A DNA stretch of 64,000 nt from Clostridia bacterium (GTDB taxonomy: Bacteria; Bacillota; Clostridia; Christensenellales; Borkfalkiaceae), in contig JAFTSN010000027.1 in NCBI GenBank assembly GCA_017467275.1, positions 1-64,000 on the forward strand, given 5' to 3'. The position numbers were made by a program, and so were the translations under genes. The notes beneath the pieces were generated by a model. The model was not told the origin of the DNA. It made no database searches and was given only the letters and a program-made list of their open reading frames with translations. Positions 27,781-36,023 of this stretch are shown here, piece by piece. Position 1 is the first letter of the stretch; every line of letters starts with the position of its first letter.

Positions 27781-29682
27781 TCATTCGCCGACGCCTTGCA
27801 CCGTTGCAGCTTTCATTCTCTCGTGCTCCTTAAGGTGCGCCTCAAACGCCCTTTTAAGCGCCTCCTTCTCCCTTCGCTTCTTAAACCCCTCTGAAAGCAG
27901 AAAACGCGTATGCTCGAGAATGTGCGTTCCGTGATCGTCATAGCAATCCACCGAAAGTCCGTCCGCCGTCATCAACAGATTTTCCTCCTCCGCTTTTGCA
28001 ATATGGAGCGCGGAAATATCCCGCGCGTTCTCATAGCTACCGAATCCAAACGCCTCCAAAACGCGGTTTTTGTTCTCCTTGGAGATTTTCCCGTCCTCAT
28101 CCGTCAAAAGCCCCGCCTCCAACAAACGCAAAACGGTCTCCCGCTTTTCCTCGGGCGAGGAGATCTCCTCCGCCTCAAAGACGATATCGTTTGCCGACAG
28201 CTCCGCCGCGTTAAAATAAGCGACGGCGGTTTTCTTATTCTCCCCGACCATGGTTATCAGTCTCGCCGTCCCCGCAAACTGCTTGTAAAGACGGATAATC
28301 TGCCGACCGATCTCCCTGATCGCTTCCGCAATATTCTCCGAGGTTGCGGAAAGTCTCGAATCGTCCTGGGATAAAAGGAGCTGTAAGCCCGTTGCGCTCG
28401 TGACCCTTGCAGGCGTGGAATTTTGCGACAGATCGCTCACGCCCGAAACGAGAGAAAACTCCTTTTCCAACCACTCCTCCTCGTCCTTGAACGCACTCGG
28501 CACGCTGCCCGTGTCCAACATTTCGGGTGCCTTTCCACCCTGTCGGTAAACGAGCACCTTCCCGGGGCACAGCCCTTCTTCGGTCAGCTCGTCCGTATCC
28601 ACCGACCCGTCCTCGACGGTCATCACGCCCATAGAAATACGATTCAAAAATTCGTGTTTTCTATTCCTGACGGCGTTATACGCCCTCTGCACGGGAATCA
28701 GACGATCAATCACACTGCTGGCAAAGAACGCCCCGGGCAACCGCAGACAGTCCTGCTTGACAAAGGGAAAAATCCTTTCCCCCCGCTCGCCGTTCAAATA
28801 GGGCAGCTCTCCCTCGTATAACAGCATTCCGCCCGCCACGATCTCTAATCGTCCGTTCTTCGCCTCTTGCGACGGGCGTGTGTACCGCTCGATCAAAATC
28901 ACGCTATCGTAAAACGCCGACCTCCTTTCGCCGCCCATCATGGGCTCTTTCCCCGCGCTCGGCTCGCTGTATCCGCTAAGCGCAGGGTCGTCGATCGTCT
29001 CCCCCTTAAGTACCACGCCAAACCGCTCGAAAACGTAAGAGACGGGCACGATTTCGGCGTGAATAAGACTCTGCACCCCGTCCAACCCCTCCGCCCCCAC
29101 GCGATCGGGAAAAATCCCAAAGGGCGATAAGGGCACGATCTGCACCTCCCCCTCGTAAACGGGCGCACCGTCGGCGCTTTCGCCCACCTGTCTGCCGCCC
29201 TGTCCGTTCCATACAATCTTATAAAACGCGCTTCCGCACGTCTCCGACCAGAGCGTAGCGCGGGAAACGGCTTCAAAAAGCCGCGCCCTCTCGCCTGCGT
29301 AAGAGATAATCCCCGTGGCGAGCTTGGCGGCTTTCATATCCGCGTCCTCGTCGGAAAAGGCTTTGACTTTCAACGTGGGGCGCAGACGCGTGAGCTTGGC
29401 AATTCTCGAATCGATTGTGGGGGCAATGTGGTTAAACACCCTGCGCGACTGCCAATAAAACCGCTTATCCTCCTCGACGATCCCGCCAAAGGGCGAGACG
29501 TCGCAATATTGATTCCCGCTCAAAAAGTTCATATTCAAAAGCCACCCGCTCTCGATCTGCCTACGCTCCTCCCGCCGCAAGTTAAAATCCGCCGTGATCG
29601 CTTCCGCGAGCTTCTTTTTTCTGCGATCCTCGGCTCTTTGCCTCTCCTCGCGCACGCTTTCGTTCTCTTTTTCAAATCCCAT
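27781..29682 (-). CDS. phage portal protein (P22-like)
   Basis: 633 aa from the chosen start. The portal forms the dodecameric DNA channel at one capsid vertex. Features typical of clostridial P22-like portals are SRRVFNHIAPTIDSRIAKL near residue 80, the TLWSETCGSAFYKIVW segment near 140, and a Gln/Ser-rich crown region SATGLQLLLSQDDSRLS near 430. I prefer the ATG at 29682 because AAGGAG lies 7 bases upstream. An ATG 36 bases earlier would overlap the preceding gene by ATGA and is also plausible. The frame is intact. It lies between the small packaging gene and the scaffold. Confidence 0.85.
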   Translation of the reverse strand: MGFEKENESVREERQRAEDRRKKKLAEAITADFNLRREERRQIESGWLLNMNFLSGNQYCDVSPFGGIVEEDKRFYWQSRRVFNHIAPTIDSRIAKLTRLRPTLKVKAFSDEDADMKAAKLATGIISYAGERARLFEAVSRATLWSETCGSAFYKIVWNGQGGRQVGESADGAPVYEGEVQIVPLSPFGIFPDRVGAEGLDGVQSLIHAEIVPVSYVFERFGVVLKGETIDDPALSGYSEPSAGKEPMMGGERRSAFYDSVILIERYTRPSQEAKNGRLEIVAGGMLLYEGELPYLNGERGERIFPFVKQDCLRLPGAFFASSVIDRLIPVQRAYNAVRNRKHEFLNRISMGVMTVEDGSVDTDELTEEGLCPGKVLVYRQGGKAPEMLDTGSVPSAFKDEEEWLEKEFSLVSGVSDLSQNSTPARVTSATGLQLLLSQDDSRLSATSENIAEAIREIGRQIIRLYKQFAGTARLITMVGENKKTAVAYFNAAELSANDIVFEAEEISSPEEKRETVLRLLEAGLLTDEDGKISKENKNRVLEAFGFGSYENARDISALHIAKAEEENLLMTADGLSVDCYDDHGTHILEHTRFLLSEGFKKRREKEALKRAFEAHLKEHERMKAATVQGVGE

Positions 29683-29714
29683 TTCTTGTCTCCTTGATTT
29701 TATTTTTTCTCCGT

Positions 29715-30062
29715 TCATTTCGCACCTGCCCCGCCCGTCTTTTTCCTAGGTTTCCTCGGCAAAGCGCGTTTTTTCTTCGTCGGCGTTTTTTTCTTTGAAG
29801 CCTCCAGCTCCTGTAAGAGCCTCTTGCGTTCCGCCTCCAGCTCCTCGTCCGAATACGCCGCCACGTCCCCGCTATTTTCGCATAAAAGCATCTGCACAGC
29901 CTTTAAATCGGGAGGAATATCCTTTTTCGTCTCCCGTCTTTTCGTCAGCTTGAGCTCCCCGTCGACCTCGGCATACTCCTCCGTGACCTCCTCGACGGTA
30001 CACCCGAGCGCAACCTTTAAAAGCGCGTCCTCAATCTTATCCTTTTTCTTCCTTTCCGCCAT
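29715..30062 (-). CDS. small DNA-packaging protein (small terminase-like)
   Basis: 115 aa. The first 80 residues hold a helical region and a conserved-looking block YAEVDGELKLTKRRETKKD followed by IPPDLKAVQMLL, a pattern I associate with small proteins beside terminases in Firmicutes phages. The C-terminal 30 residues are almost all Lys, Arg, Ala and Pro and should bind DNA or RNA non-specifically. It sits between the large terminase and the portal, so a role in genome recognition is likely. Small terminases diverge fast, so the label is tentative. Confidence 0.55.
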   Translation of the reverse strand: MAERKKKDKIEDALLKVALGCTVEEVTEEYAEVDGELKLTKRRETKKDIPPDLKAVQMLLCENSGDVAAYSDEELEAERKRLLQELEASKKKTPTKKKRALPRKPRKKTGGAGAK

Positions 30063-30086
30063 ATCTCCTCCTCACGTTCTCTTTCC

Positions 30087-31523
30087 TCACATCATTTCCC
30101 CTCCTCTCCTCATCGCTCTGCGTATCCGCTTCTCCTTATCCATCTGTATCACCGTCTTGATGGGCGGGGGCTGTATCTTTTTCGGTCTCGACATCAAATA
30201 ATAGCGCATCTCGTCCAAACAGTGATCGTCCGTTTTTCTCGGCAAATCTCCGCTCCCCCAAAAATAACTTTTCAGCTCGCGAATGAGATTGACGCACGAG
30301 GAAAAAATATAGAGATTGGGAAGACCGTTATCCCGTCTCAAATAACTCTTGACCCGCGCAATCCCCGAAAACAGGTCCTTATCCACGTCTGGATTGACGA
30401 GAATATCCCGCTCGTAAAACAGCTCGCAAACGCTCTTCACCCCCGCAAGGGTCCGTTGCTTTGCCGCGCTGTCGATGAGCGCCCGCACCCGTCCCTTTGC
30501 GTCCGTCTGCCAACCGATTCGCTCGCATATCCGCTTGATTTCGGACGCGTGATAATCCACGTCCCGCCCCGCCGCAAAATGCTCGTAGACAACGTAGACG
30601 TTATCGTCGTAATCAACGGCGTACCAATGCGCGGACAGCGGATTATTGAGCCCGGGGTCAATGGAAATATTATCCTGCCACTCCTTGGGTACGTCAAACG
30701 GTTCAATGACGTGCACCCGCTTGTCAAACTCAGGATACACGAGCCCTGCGCCGCTCGAAAACCGACCGTAACGTCGCGATTCAAGCTGATCTTCGGAGAG
30801 CACTCTCTCCAGCGCCCCGATCTCCTCCCCCGAAAGATAGGGATTGTCGTTCCACTCCATGAACTCATACCAAATCTCGGGATCGTTAAAGCGATTCATA
30901 TAAATCTCCTCGTAGACGAACGTCAAGCCCTTGAGCGGGGTCATCGTCCCGAAAATATCCCCTCTTCTATCAAACACGCGCATACGGCACTCCTCGTAGA
31001 TATCCTTGGGCGGCTCCTCGTCAAACCAGACGAAATCGAGCGACGCGCCTTGGAACTTTTCCCGCCCCTGATCGCAGCTTTTAAAGCCGATCAAAGAGCT
31101 CCCGCCAAAGACGTTTTTCACACGGATAAAATCGATCACGCCACTCTCGGGCGAATCTCTGCGCCCGCTCAGCATAACGATCTCCTCAATCCAATCGCGG
31201 CGCAGATACTTCAAAATTTTCTTCTGCGCGACGTCTCTTTGCACCTGCGCCGACAGGGAAACCACCCATCCGCACGTCTCCCTTCTGTTTTCCCGATAGG
31301 GATGGATTCCACGCGCCATATACACGCATTCCACCGCCCCGCACTCCGTTTTACCCGATCGGTTTCCCCCGAACACCCAACGGTTGCGCTTATCCGAACG
31401 GTGAAAAGCAAGCTGTTTTTCATGCCGTATTTCGCCCGTGTTATATTTCGCCAATTCATCGCTCGCCCGCCGTTTTTTCATTTCGGCTTCCACTTTTAAA
31501 AGCTTTTCTACAATATCTCTCAT
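30087..31523 (-). CDS. phage terminase large subunit
   Basis: 478 aa ATPase-nuclease that pumps DNA into the prohead. Walker A is VFGGNRSGKTECG near residue 50 and Walker B with catalytic Glu is LDFVWFDEEPP near 165. A coupling motif FGTMTPLKG follows near 190. The nuclease half shows acidic residues in ISIDPGLNNP near 288 and LIDSAAKQRT near 350. The C-terminal tail is basic. The start ATG lacks a close Shine-Dalgarno site (a strong AAGGAGGGAG lies 26 bases away). Its promoter region faces the divergent plus-strand gene at 31577. All motifs look intact. Confidence 0.92.
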   Translation of the reverse strand: MRDIVEKLLKVEAEMKKRRASDELAKYNTGEIRHEKQLAFHRSDKRNRWVFGGNRSGKTECGAVECVYMARGIHPYRENRRETCGWVVSLSAQVQRDVAQKKILKYLRRDWIEEIVMLSGRRDSPESGVIDFIRVKNVFGGSSLIGFKSCDQGREKFQGASLDFVWFDEEPPKDIYEECRMRVFDRRGDIFGTMTPLKGLTFVYEEIYMNRFNDPEIWYEFMEWNDNPYLSGEEIGALERVLSEDQLESRRYGRFSSGAGLVYPEFDKRVHVIEPFDVPKEWQDNISIDPGLNNPLSAHWYAVDYDDNVYVVYEHFAAGRDVDYHASEIKRICERIGWQTDAKGRVRALIDSAAKQRTLAGVKSVCELFYERDILVNPDVDKDLFSGIARVKSYLRRDNGLPNLYIFSSCVNLIRELKSYFWGSGDLPRKTDDHCLDEMRYYLMSRPKKIQPPPIKTVIQMDKEKRIRRAMRRGGEMM

Positions 31524-31564
31524 AATCCCGTCAAAACGGTCAAAATCACCCTCTCCCTCCTTTT

Positions 31565-31570
31565 TATAAT
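31565..31570 (+). promoter_or_regulatory. -10 box directly before the 236-aa membrane protein gene
   Basis: TATAAT at 31565-31570 would place the transcription start at about the A of the ATG at 31577. I see no good -35 box 16-18 bases upstream and no ribosome-binding site. If real, the mRNA would be leaderless. Confidence 0.4.
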
Positions 31571-31576
31571 GAAAGC

Positions 31577-32287
31577 ATGAAACAGTTTTTTTTCACGGCG
31601 CTTCTGCCGTTTTTTTATCTCCTATACTCGTTTTTCGCCCCCTTTTCCCCGCCTGCTTACATATCCCGCGCCGAGGACTATTCCTATGCCTACGTTCCCA
31701 CCGAGCACGTCTACCTCTATTCAGACGTCGAGGACGCGTCCTCCCGCCGCGGGCTTTTTCGCCTGCCCTGCACCTACTACGTCCGCATTCTTTCCTCTGC
31801 GGGCGAATACTACCGCGTCGAATATCTTTCGGACGGCAAATCAACGAGGCAGGTACGCGGTTATTGCAAAAAATCCGAGCTTATCCCCGTCGACTACACC
31901 CCCGCCGTCCCCTATCTTTATAAGACGCTCGAGCTGACCTACACCCTGCCCGACGCAAGCGGCAAGGACGGCTCGCTTTCTCTGCTTAAACTGACCTGTG
32001 CCTATTACGGCGACTACACCGACGGCACCGATGCCTATTGCTACGTCCTTCTCAACGACGAATTCGGCTATATCCCCCGCCCCGCCAATTTCTCTTTCGA
32101 GCGGAACACCGAATACGAATCCCGCCACCAAACGGTGACGCCGCCCGCCAAGACTCCTCAAACGGAAAGCGCGGGCATGGCGCCAGGGCAGATCGCGCTT
32201 TTGGTACTCTTGTGTCTGCTTGTTCCCGCAATCGCGGCGCTCATTTTGCGTCCCTCCAAACGCCCGCCCTACGAAACGGAAGAATAA
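31577..32287 (+). CDS. membrane-anchored extracellular protein with SH3-like domain
   Basis: 236 aa on the plus strand inside the minus-strand phage module. An N-terminal signal sequence (about residues 5-27) is followed by an SH3b-like region (about 40-105) with VYLYSDVED, YYRVEYLSDG and VRGYCKKSEL. A second related domain follows (about 110-175), then a Pro/Thr-rich linker and a C-terminal membrane span (about 206-226) with a short basic tail. The domain and anchor pattern resemble the C-terminus of the 775-aa protein at 33341. It should display the SH3-like domains on the outside, perhaps contacting peptidoglycan. The function is unknown. It breaks the phage operon, which suggests insertion or rearrangement. 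Confidence 0.75.
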   Translation: MKQFFFTALLPFFYLLYSFFAPFSPPAYISRAEDYSYAYVPTEHVYLYSDVEDASSRRGLFRLPCTYYVRILSSAGEYYRVEYLSDGKSTRQVRGYCKKSELIPVDYTPAVPYLYKTLELTYTLPDASGKDGSLSLLKLTCAYYGDYTDGTDAYCYVLLNDEFGYIPRPANFSFERNTEYESRHQTVTPPAKTPQTESAGMAPGQIALLVLLCLLVPAIAALILRPSKRPPYETEE

Positions 32288-32439
32288 CTCCGTGCGCTCG
32301 CCCGCCGTCACTCCGCCCGTTTTTCGCTTGGGTATGCTTACCCCACCGTTCACCCCCACGATTGGGTCCGCTTGCCTTACCAAGCGAGGGAACGTAGCGC
32401 CCCATTCGAGCGTATCCCCATAGGCCGCTTCATTCCCCG

Positions 32440-32961
32440 CTACTTCCCGCCGCACAAAAACCCAACCAACGCCCGTTCCCGTCCCGCGGCGTTTTTTTCT
32501 TTGCCGTCGAGAATATACCGATACGCCGTCTTTAAATACTCAAACTGCACGAAATCCTCAAAAAACCGTTCCTCCGTCAATCCATACCTCTGAAACAATT
32601 CGCCCACCTTCTTTAAAACCTGCCGCTGTCTGCGAAAATAGCTCCGCTCGGAAAAACCTCCCTTTTCCCCAAAGGAAAGAGCATACTCCTTTAACTTTCT
32701 CCGCCGTCGGAAATATCTGACCTCCAAAAGACAGCGTTCCGTTTCACTCAAAGCCCCGATTGTCCGTTCGGATATCCTGCGCAGCTCTCCCAAGAGCCCC
32801 TTTCGGATAACCTCCTCGGCAAGATAGGTTGCCACTCTCTCCGCGCCCACCCTTGAGCCGTAGGACATGCAAGCCACGTTGCGGATATGCTCCCCGTAAT
32901 CCTCCTCCATGTCCTTGAGCCGTGGGTAAGCGTACAGCACCGCTTTCACGTAACTTTCCAA
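32440..32961 (-). CDS. putative late transcription regulator (sigma-like or ArpU/RinA-like)
   Basis: 173 aa from a TTG start, chosen because GGAGGTGAT lies 5-8 bases before it; an upstream GTG at 32976 is less well placed. The C-terminal half holds ALSETERCLLEVRYFRRRRK, then a helix-turn-helix-like segment SERSYFRRQRQVLKKVGELF, similar to sigma region 4 and to the ArpU/RinA late regulators of Gram-positive phages. Those genes normally sit just upstream of the terminase, as here. It is the first gene of the module and has its own promoter. I infer it activates the head genes; the exact family is uncertain. Confidence 0.6.
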   Translation of the reverse strand: MESYVKAVLYAYPRLKDMEEDYGEHIRNVACMSYGSRVGAERVATYLAEEVIRKGLLGELRRISERTIGALSETERCLLEVRYFRRRRKLKEYALSFGEKGGFSERSYFRRQRQVLKKVGELFQRYGLTEERFFEDFVQFEYLKTAYRYILDGKEKNAAGRERALVGFLCGGK

Positions 32962-32976
32962 AACTATCACCTCCAC

Positions 32977-33080
32977 TCGGCGCTCTCCGCCGCAAATTTA
33001 CTTCAATTTCAACACTTTTGCCAAGCCCCTTTCGCTCGGCCAACAAAAACGACAGTGCTCTCGCCTGCCGTCGTGCCCCT
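32977..33080 (-). promoter_or_regulatory. leader of the late-regulator gene
   Basis: About 100 bases of untranslated leader lie between the predicted start of transcription and the TTG start. It contains a small hairpin, GGCGGAGAGCGCC. The remaining bases up to 33303 are AT-rich and hold no gene I can support. Confidence 0.4.
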
Positions 33081-33108
33081 ATTATCGCACAACTTTTCCG
33101 TTTGTCCA
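33081..33108 (-). promoter_or_regulatory. sigma-A-like promoter of the phage head module
   Basis: On the minus strand, TGGACA (33103-33108) and GATAAT (33081-33086) have a 16-base spacer, or 17 to ATAATA. It would allow constitutive host-driven expression of the regulator. Confidence 0.6.
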
Positions 33109-33303
33109 GCGTATACTGCCAACTTTTTTGCAAAAATCCGAACATTTGTTCGTTTTTCTTTATTTTACCAAAAAATACCTGACAGATGTATGCCACTTTA
33201 TAAAAATTTTTCTTATTTTTTAGGAAATTTTTTCCATAATCACCCTTTTCTTTCCCGTTCGAATCCTCCGAATGCACTTTTTTGAAATACCGTTTTCAAT
33301 TAT

Positions 33304-33332
33304 TTGCGTTTTTTGTCGTATTGTGTTATAAT
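33304..33332 (+). promoter_or_regulatory. promoter of the 775-aa propeller protein gene, start of transcription at the ATG
   Basis: TTGCGT (33304-33309), a 17-base spacer and TATAAT (33327-33332). Initiation would be at 33338-33340, next to the ATG at 33341. No Shine-Dalgarno sequence is present, so a leaderless transcript is likely. Confidence 0.7.
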
Positions 33333-33340
33333 AAAATCGT

Positions 33341-35668
33341 ATGAAAGGCAAGGCGTTGACAATTTTATCCCTCGCGCTCACCTGCGCGCTCCTTTCCGCT
33401 CCGATCGTGAGCGGCGTTTCCGCACGCGCGGAAGCGGGAAACATGCAGGAAAGGACGGAGCGCCTCGTTCTGCCCGATTCCTACGAACAGTATCTGCCTC
33501 TTGTCTCGCCCTCGGATATCGCGATCAGCGAATCGTTCACGGCGATCGCAGACGGCACCTCGATCTTCGTTTATAACCGCGAAACCGATCAATACGCGCA
33601 GTTCACGCATTCCTTTGAGGTCACGGAGCTGCAATTCTCGGGCAGAACGCTGTATTTTCTCGATAAGCAAATGAACCTGCACACAATGCGTGCGGACGCT
33701 CCAAGCACGGCGCAGAACGTCGGACTTGCTTGCAGCTCGTTCGTGATCGACTCGGACGTCGTCTACTATATGACCGTTTCGGGTAATAATTCCACGATCA
33801 CGCCCGCCTATCTCGGCGATTTAACCTCCGTAACCGACCCCGCGCTTGTCAAGGACGGACTCCCGTCCAGCCCCAAGCCCACCATGACGGTCTATAACGG
33901 CAACCTCTACTACTCCCACGAAAGCGCAGGCTTCAGCTATATTCGCAATCTCCACCATGCGGAGCTCGAATATCGGCTTCCCCAATCGGGAATCTGCTCC
34001 GTCGCAATCATGAACGGGATCCTCTACTACACGGACACGCAAAACGGCAACTTCTATGCCTACGACTTTGCGCACGTCTCCGCAACCGCAGAGCCCCTGC
34101 ACGAGCCAATCGCGGGCTGTTCTGCGATCACCGCCGCCGACGACGGATTTATCTACGTCGTTCAAGGCTCTTCCGTTCGACAGTACTCCCCTGAAACGAA
34201 GTCTTTCACGGGCTTTGAGATCGCGGCGGCTTCGGCTTCCGAGAACAGGCTCTCGGGCGCGACGGCGTCTCGGTACTTTGGCGGTAGCCTGTATATTGCG
34301 GACAAGGCGAACAGGCGCCTTTCCGTAACGAATCTTTCGACGGGTGAGCATACGATCTACCCCGCCGAGCTTGAAGCGGAGTACCTTGCCACCGACGGCA
34401 AAAACGCCGTTCTCGCAACCGCGCAAAAGGCCGTTCTGATCGATTTGGAAAGCGGCGTGCTCGTCCGTTCGTTCGAGGGCATGACGGGCAATATCCTCGG
34501 CGTGGAATGCGTCTATGGCACCTACTATTTTCTCACGAACAACAACCATTTCTATCGCGCGAGCATGAGCGAGAGCGGCGAATGGCATTTGAGCGGCGCC
34601 CCCAAAACGGTGTCCACCCCCAAGCTTTTGACCTCGGATATCTACGGCGATCTGTATGTCGCCTGCGCGGATAATAAGGTCTACCGCTTCACGGAAAGCG
34701 AATTCACTGACTCCTCGGCAACGGGCACAGAGATCGCAACCGTCCCGACGGAAACCAAACAGCTTGCCGTGGACTTTGATCGGACGGTCTACGCCCTGCA
34801 CGCCAACGCCGTTAAGGTATGTGCGGACGCAGGCGTGGAATATCCGCTGTCCAAATCCCTCGTATTCTCCCAATCCGACGCTACGGAGCTCACCTCCTTT
34901 TCTTTCGATATGGCAAGCGGCGCGACCTATCTCCTCTACGACGGCAATTTCGTCGTGGAAGCCTACGACGTGCCTTTCCCCGCCCTCAATTCCATTCCCG
35001 TCCGCGGGGCGGACGAAGCGATTTTCGGGAGCGGCAACGCCCTTTTCTCTCTCGTGGAGATTCCCGAAAGGACCCTGCTTGTCGAATACGACATGTCCCG
35101 CTTAAACGGTGCGAACGTGTTCCCCTACCTCTCGCACGCGCGGACAAAGCAAACGCAAACGGCAATCAAGCTCGGCGAATCCGACCGTTTCAACCTCGTC
35201 GCGGTGTTCGACGGGGAGACGAAGATCTACACGGCGGCGATCGTCGAAAAAGCCTCCTGCGCGGATATTCCCGAGGAGACCTACCTCAAAAAAGCCGCAG
35301 CGTTCGCAGAATGCCAAACGGGCTATCTCACGAACGCGATCGACCTATATAAATACCCCTATCTCACCGAGCTTTTAACGCTGACCGCACTGCCCAAGAA
35401 TGCGGAGGTTACCGTGCTTGGTCAGATCGACGATCTTGACTACCGCTATTATCTCGTCGAATATTCAAACGGCGAAACCACCTATCGCGGCTATCTGCCG
35501 CAGTCCTATGTGACCGATTTCGACCCACGCCCGCCCCAATCGGAAAGCGCGACGTTCGGCGATACGGAAACCGACCGCGACTCCCTTTGGCGGCTTGCCT
35601 TTATCCTGTTGGGCTGTGCCTCGATCGGAATTTTGGCAGACTATCTGATTCTTCGTAAAAAAGACTAA
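33341..35668 (+). CDS. secreted beta-propeller protein with SH3-like domain and C-terminal membrane anchor
   Basis: 775 aa. A signal peptide (residues 1-31, ending near SARAEA) precedes a long beta-rich region with blade-like repeats such as NGILYYTDTQNGNFYAYDF, DGFIYVVQGSSVRQY and YGDLYVACADNKVYRF, each about 40-50 residues apart. This fits a propeller of NHL/YncE type. Residues about 660-730 hold an SH3-like domain (YYLVEYSNGETTYRGYLP), followed by a Pro/Glu linker, one membrane span (about 750-768) and a basic end LRKKD. It is probably a cell-surface sensor or scaffold. A small lipoprotein gene follows 18 bases downstream and shares the terminator. No enzyme motif is seen. Confidence 0.8.
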   Translation: MKGKALTILSLALTCALLSAPIVSGVSARAEAGNMQERTERLVLPDSYEQYLPLVSPSDIAISESFTAIADGTSIFVYNRETDQYAQFTHSFEVTELQFSGRTLYFLDKQMNLHTMRADAPSTAQNVGLACSSFVIDSDVVYYMTVSGNNSTITPAYLGDLTSVTDPALVKDGLPSSPKPTMTVYNGNLYYSHESAGFSYIRNLHHAELEYRLPQSGICSVAIMNGILYYTDTQNGNFYAYDFAHVSATAEPLHEPIAGCSAITAADDGFIYVVQGSSVRQYSPETKSFTGFEIAAASASENRLSGATASRYFGGSLYIADKANRRLSVTNLSTGEHTIYPAELEAEYLATDGKNAVLATAQKAVLIDLESGVLVRSFEGMTGNILGVECVYGTYYFLTNNNHFYRASMSESGEWHLSGAPKTVSTPKLLTSDIYGDLYVACADNKVYRFTESEFTDSSATGTEIATVPTETKQLAVDFDRTVYALHANAVKVCADAGVEYPLSKSLVFSQSDATELTSFSFDMASGATYLLYDGNFVVEAYDVPFPALNSIPVRGADEAIFGSGNALFSLVEIPERTLLVEYDMSRLNGANVFPYLSHARTKQTQTAIKLGESDRFNLVAVFDGETKIYTAAIVEKASCADIPEETYLKKAAAFAECQTGYLTNAIDLYKYPYLTELLTLTALPKNAEVTVLGQIDDLDYRYYLVEYSNGETTYRGYLPQSYVTDFDPRPPQSESATFGDTETDRDSLWRLAFILLGCASIGILADYLILRKKD

Positions 35669-35686
35669 TCTAAGGAGCATTCTTCC

Positions 35687-35874
35687 ATGAAAAAACGCTT
35701 GCACTCTTAATGGCCCTTTCCTCCGTATTCGCCCTTTCTGCCTGCGCCGATCCCGAGCCGAAAGAAACGCACCATCAGCTCGCTTATAACACGCGCTACA
35801 TTTTTAAAGGAGATACCTTTATCAGCGAAACGTATCTGGAAAACGAGCTTCCCAACTTCGGAAAAGCCGAATAA
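35687..35874 (+). pseudogene. small lipoprotein gene broken by a one-base deletion in an A-tract
   Basis: A good AAGGAG site precedes ATG at 35687. As written the frame reads seven codons and stops. With one extra A in the six-A run after the ATG, the reading becomes MKKTLALLMALSSVFALSAC, a textbook lipoprotein signal with lipobox LSAC, then about 42 residues to a stop at 35872-35874. The long open shifted frame and perfect signal show a real or recently real gene. It could be a pseudogene, a sequencing or assembly error, or a gene expressed through slippage on the A-tract. It shares a transcript with the propeller gene upstream. Confidence 0.7.
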
Positions 35875-35891
35875 CCCGCAACTTTATCAAA

Positions 35892-35931
35892 AACCGGAGC
35901 TTATCCATCGATAAGCTCCGGTTTTATTTTT
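35892..35931 (+). terminator. intrinsic terminator of the propeller-lipoprotein operon
   Basis: ACCGGAGCTTAT pairs perfectly with ATAAGCTCCGGT around a 6-base loop (35893-35922). TTTATTTTT follows. A run of A on the left may let it also act weakly on the other strand. Bases 35932-36023 hold no gene. Confidence 0.92.
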
Positions 35932-36023
35932 CTCCCAACCCCTCTCTTTTTTTAGTCTTTTACCTGCTCCTCCCTCGTGCGTCTCTCCTTTCTATGCAAC
36001 GGTTGCATGAAATCACACCCAAA

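Larger units (their letters stand above)
23335..33108 (-). mobile_element. phage head/packaging module, podovirus-like, isolated from the rest of a prophage
   Basis: Nine minus-strand genes run in the order late regulator, large terminase, small packaging protein, portal, scaffold, coat, adaptor, nozzle-like protein, small unknown. The set runs from a sigma-A-type promoter at 33081-33108 to a terminator at 23271-23308. I see no integrase, repressor, replication, lysis, tail-spike or tail-fibre gene, and no flanking direct repeat. All structural frames are open. GC content and codon habit look like the surrounding chromosome. A plus-strand host-like gene sits between regulator and terminase. 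It may be a decayed prophage or a retained particle-making cassette. Confidence 0.8.

Noticed and set aside
23335..33108. Complete inducible prophage
   Set aside because: No integrase, repressor, replication, lysis or tail-fibre genes, and no attachment-site repeats were found at either end.
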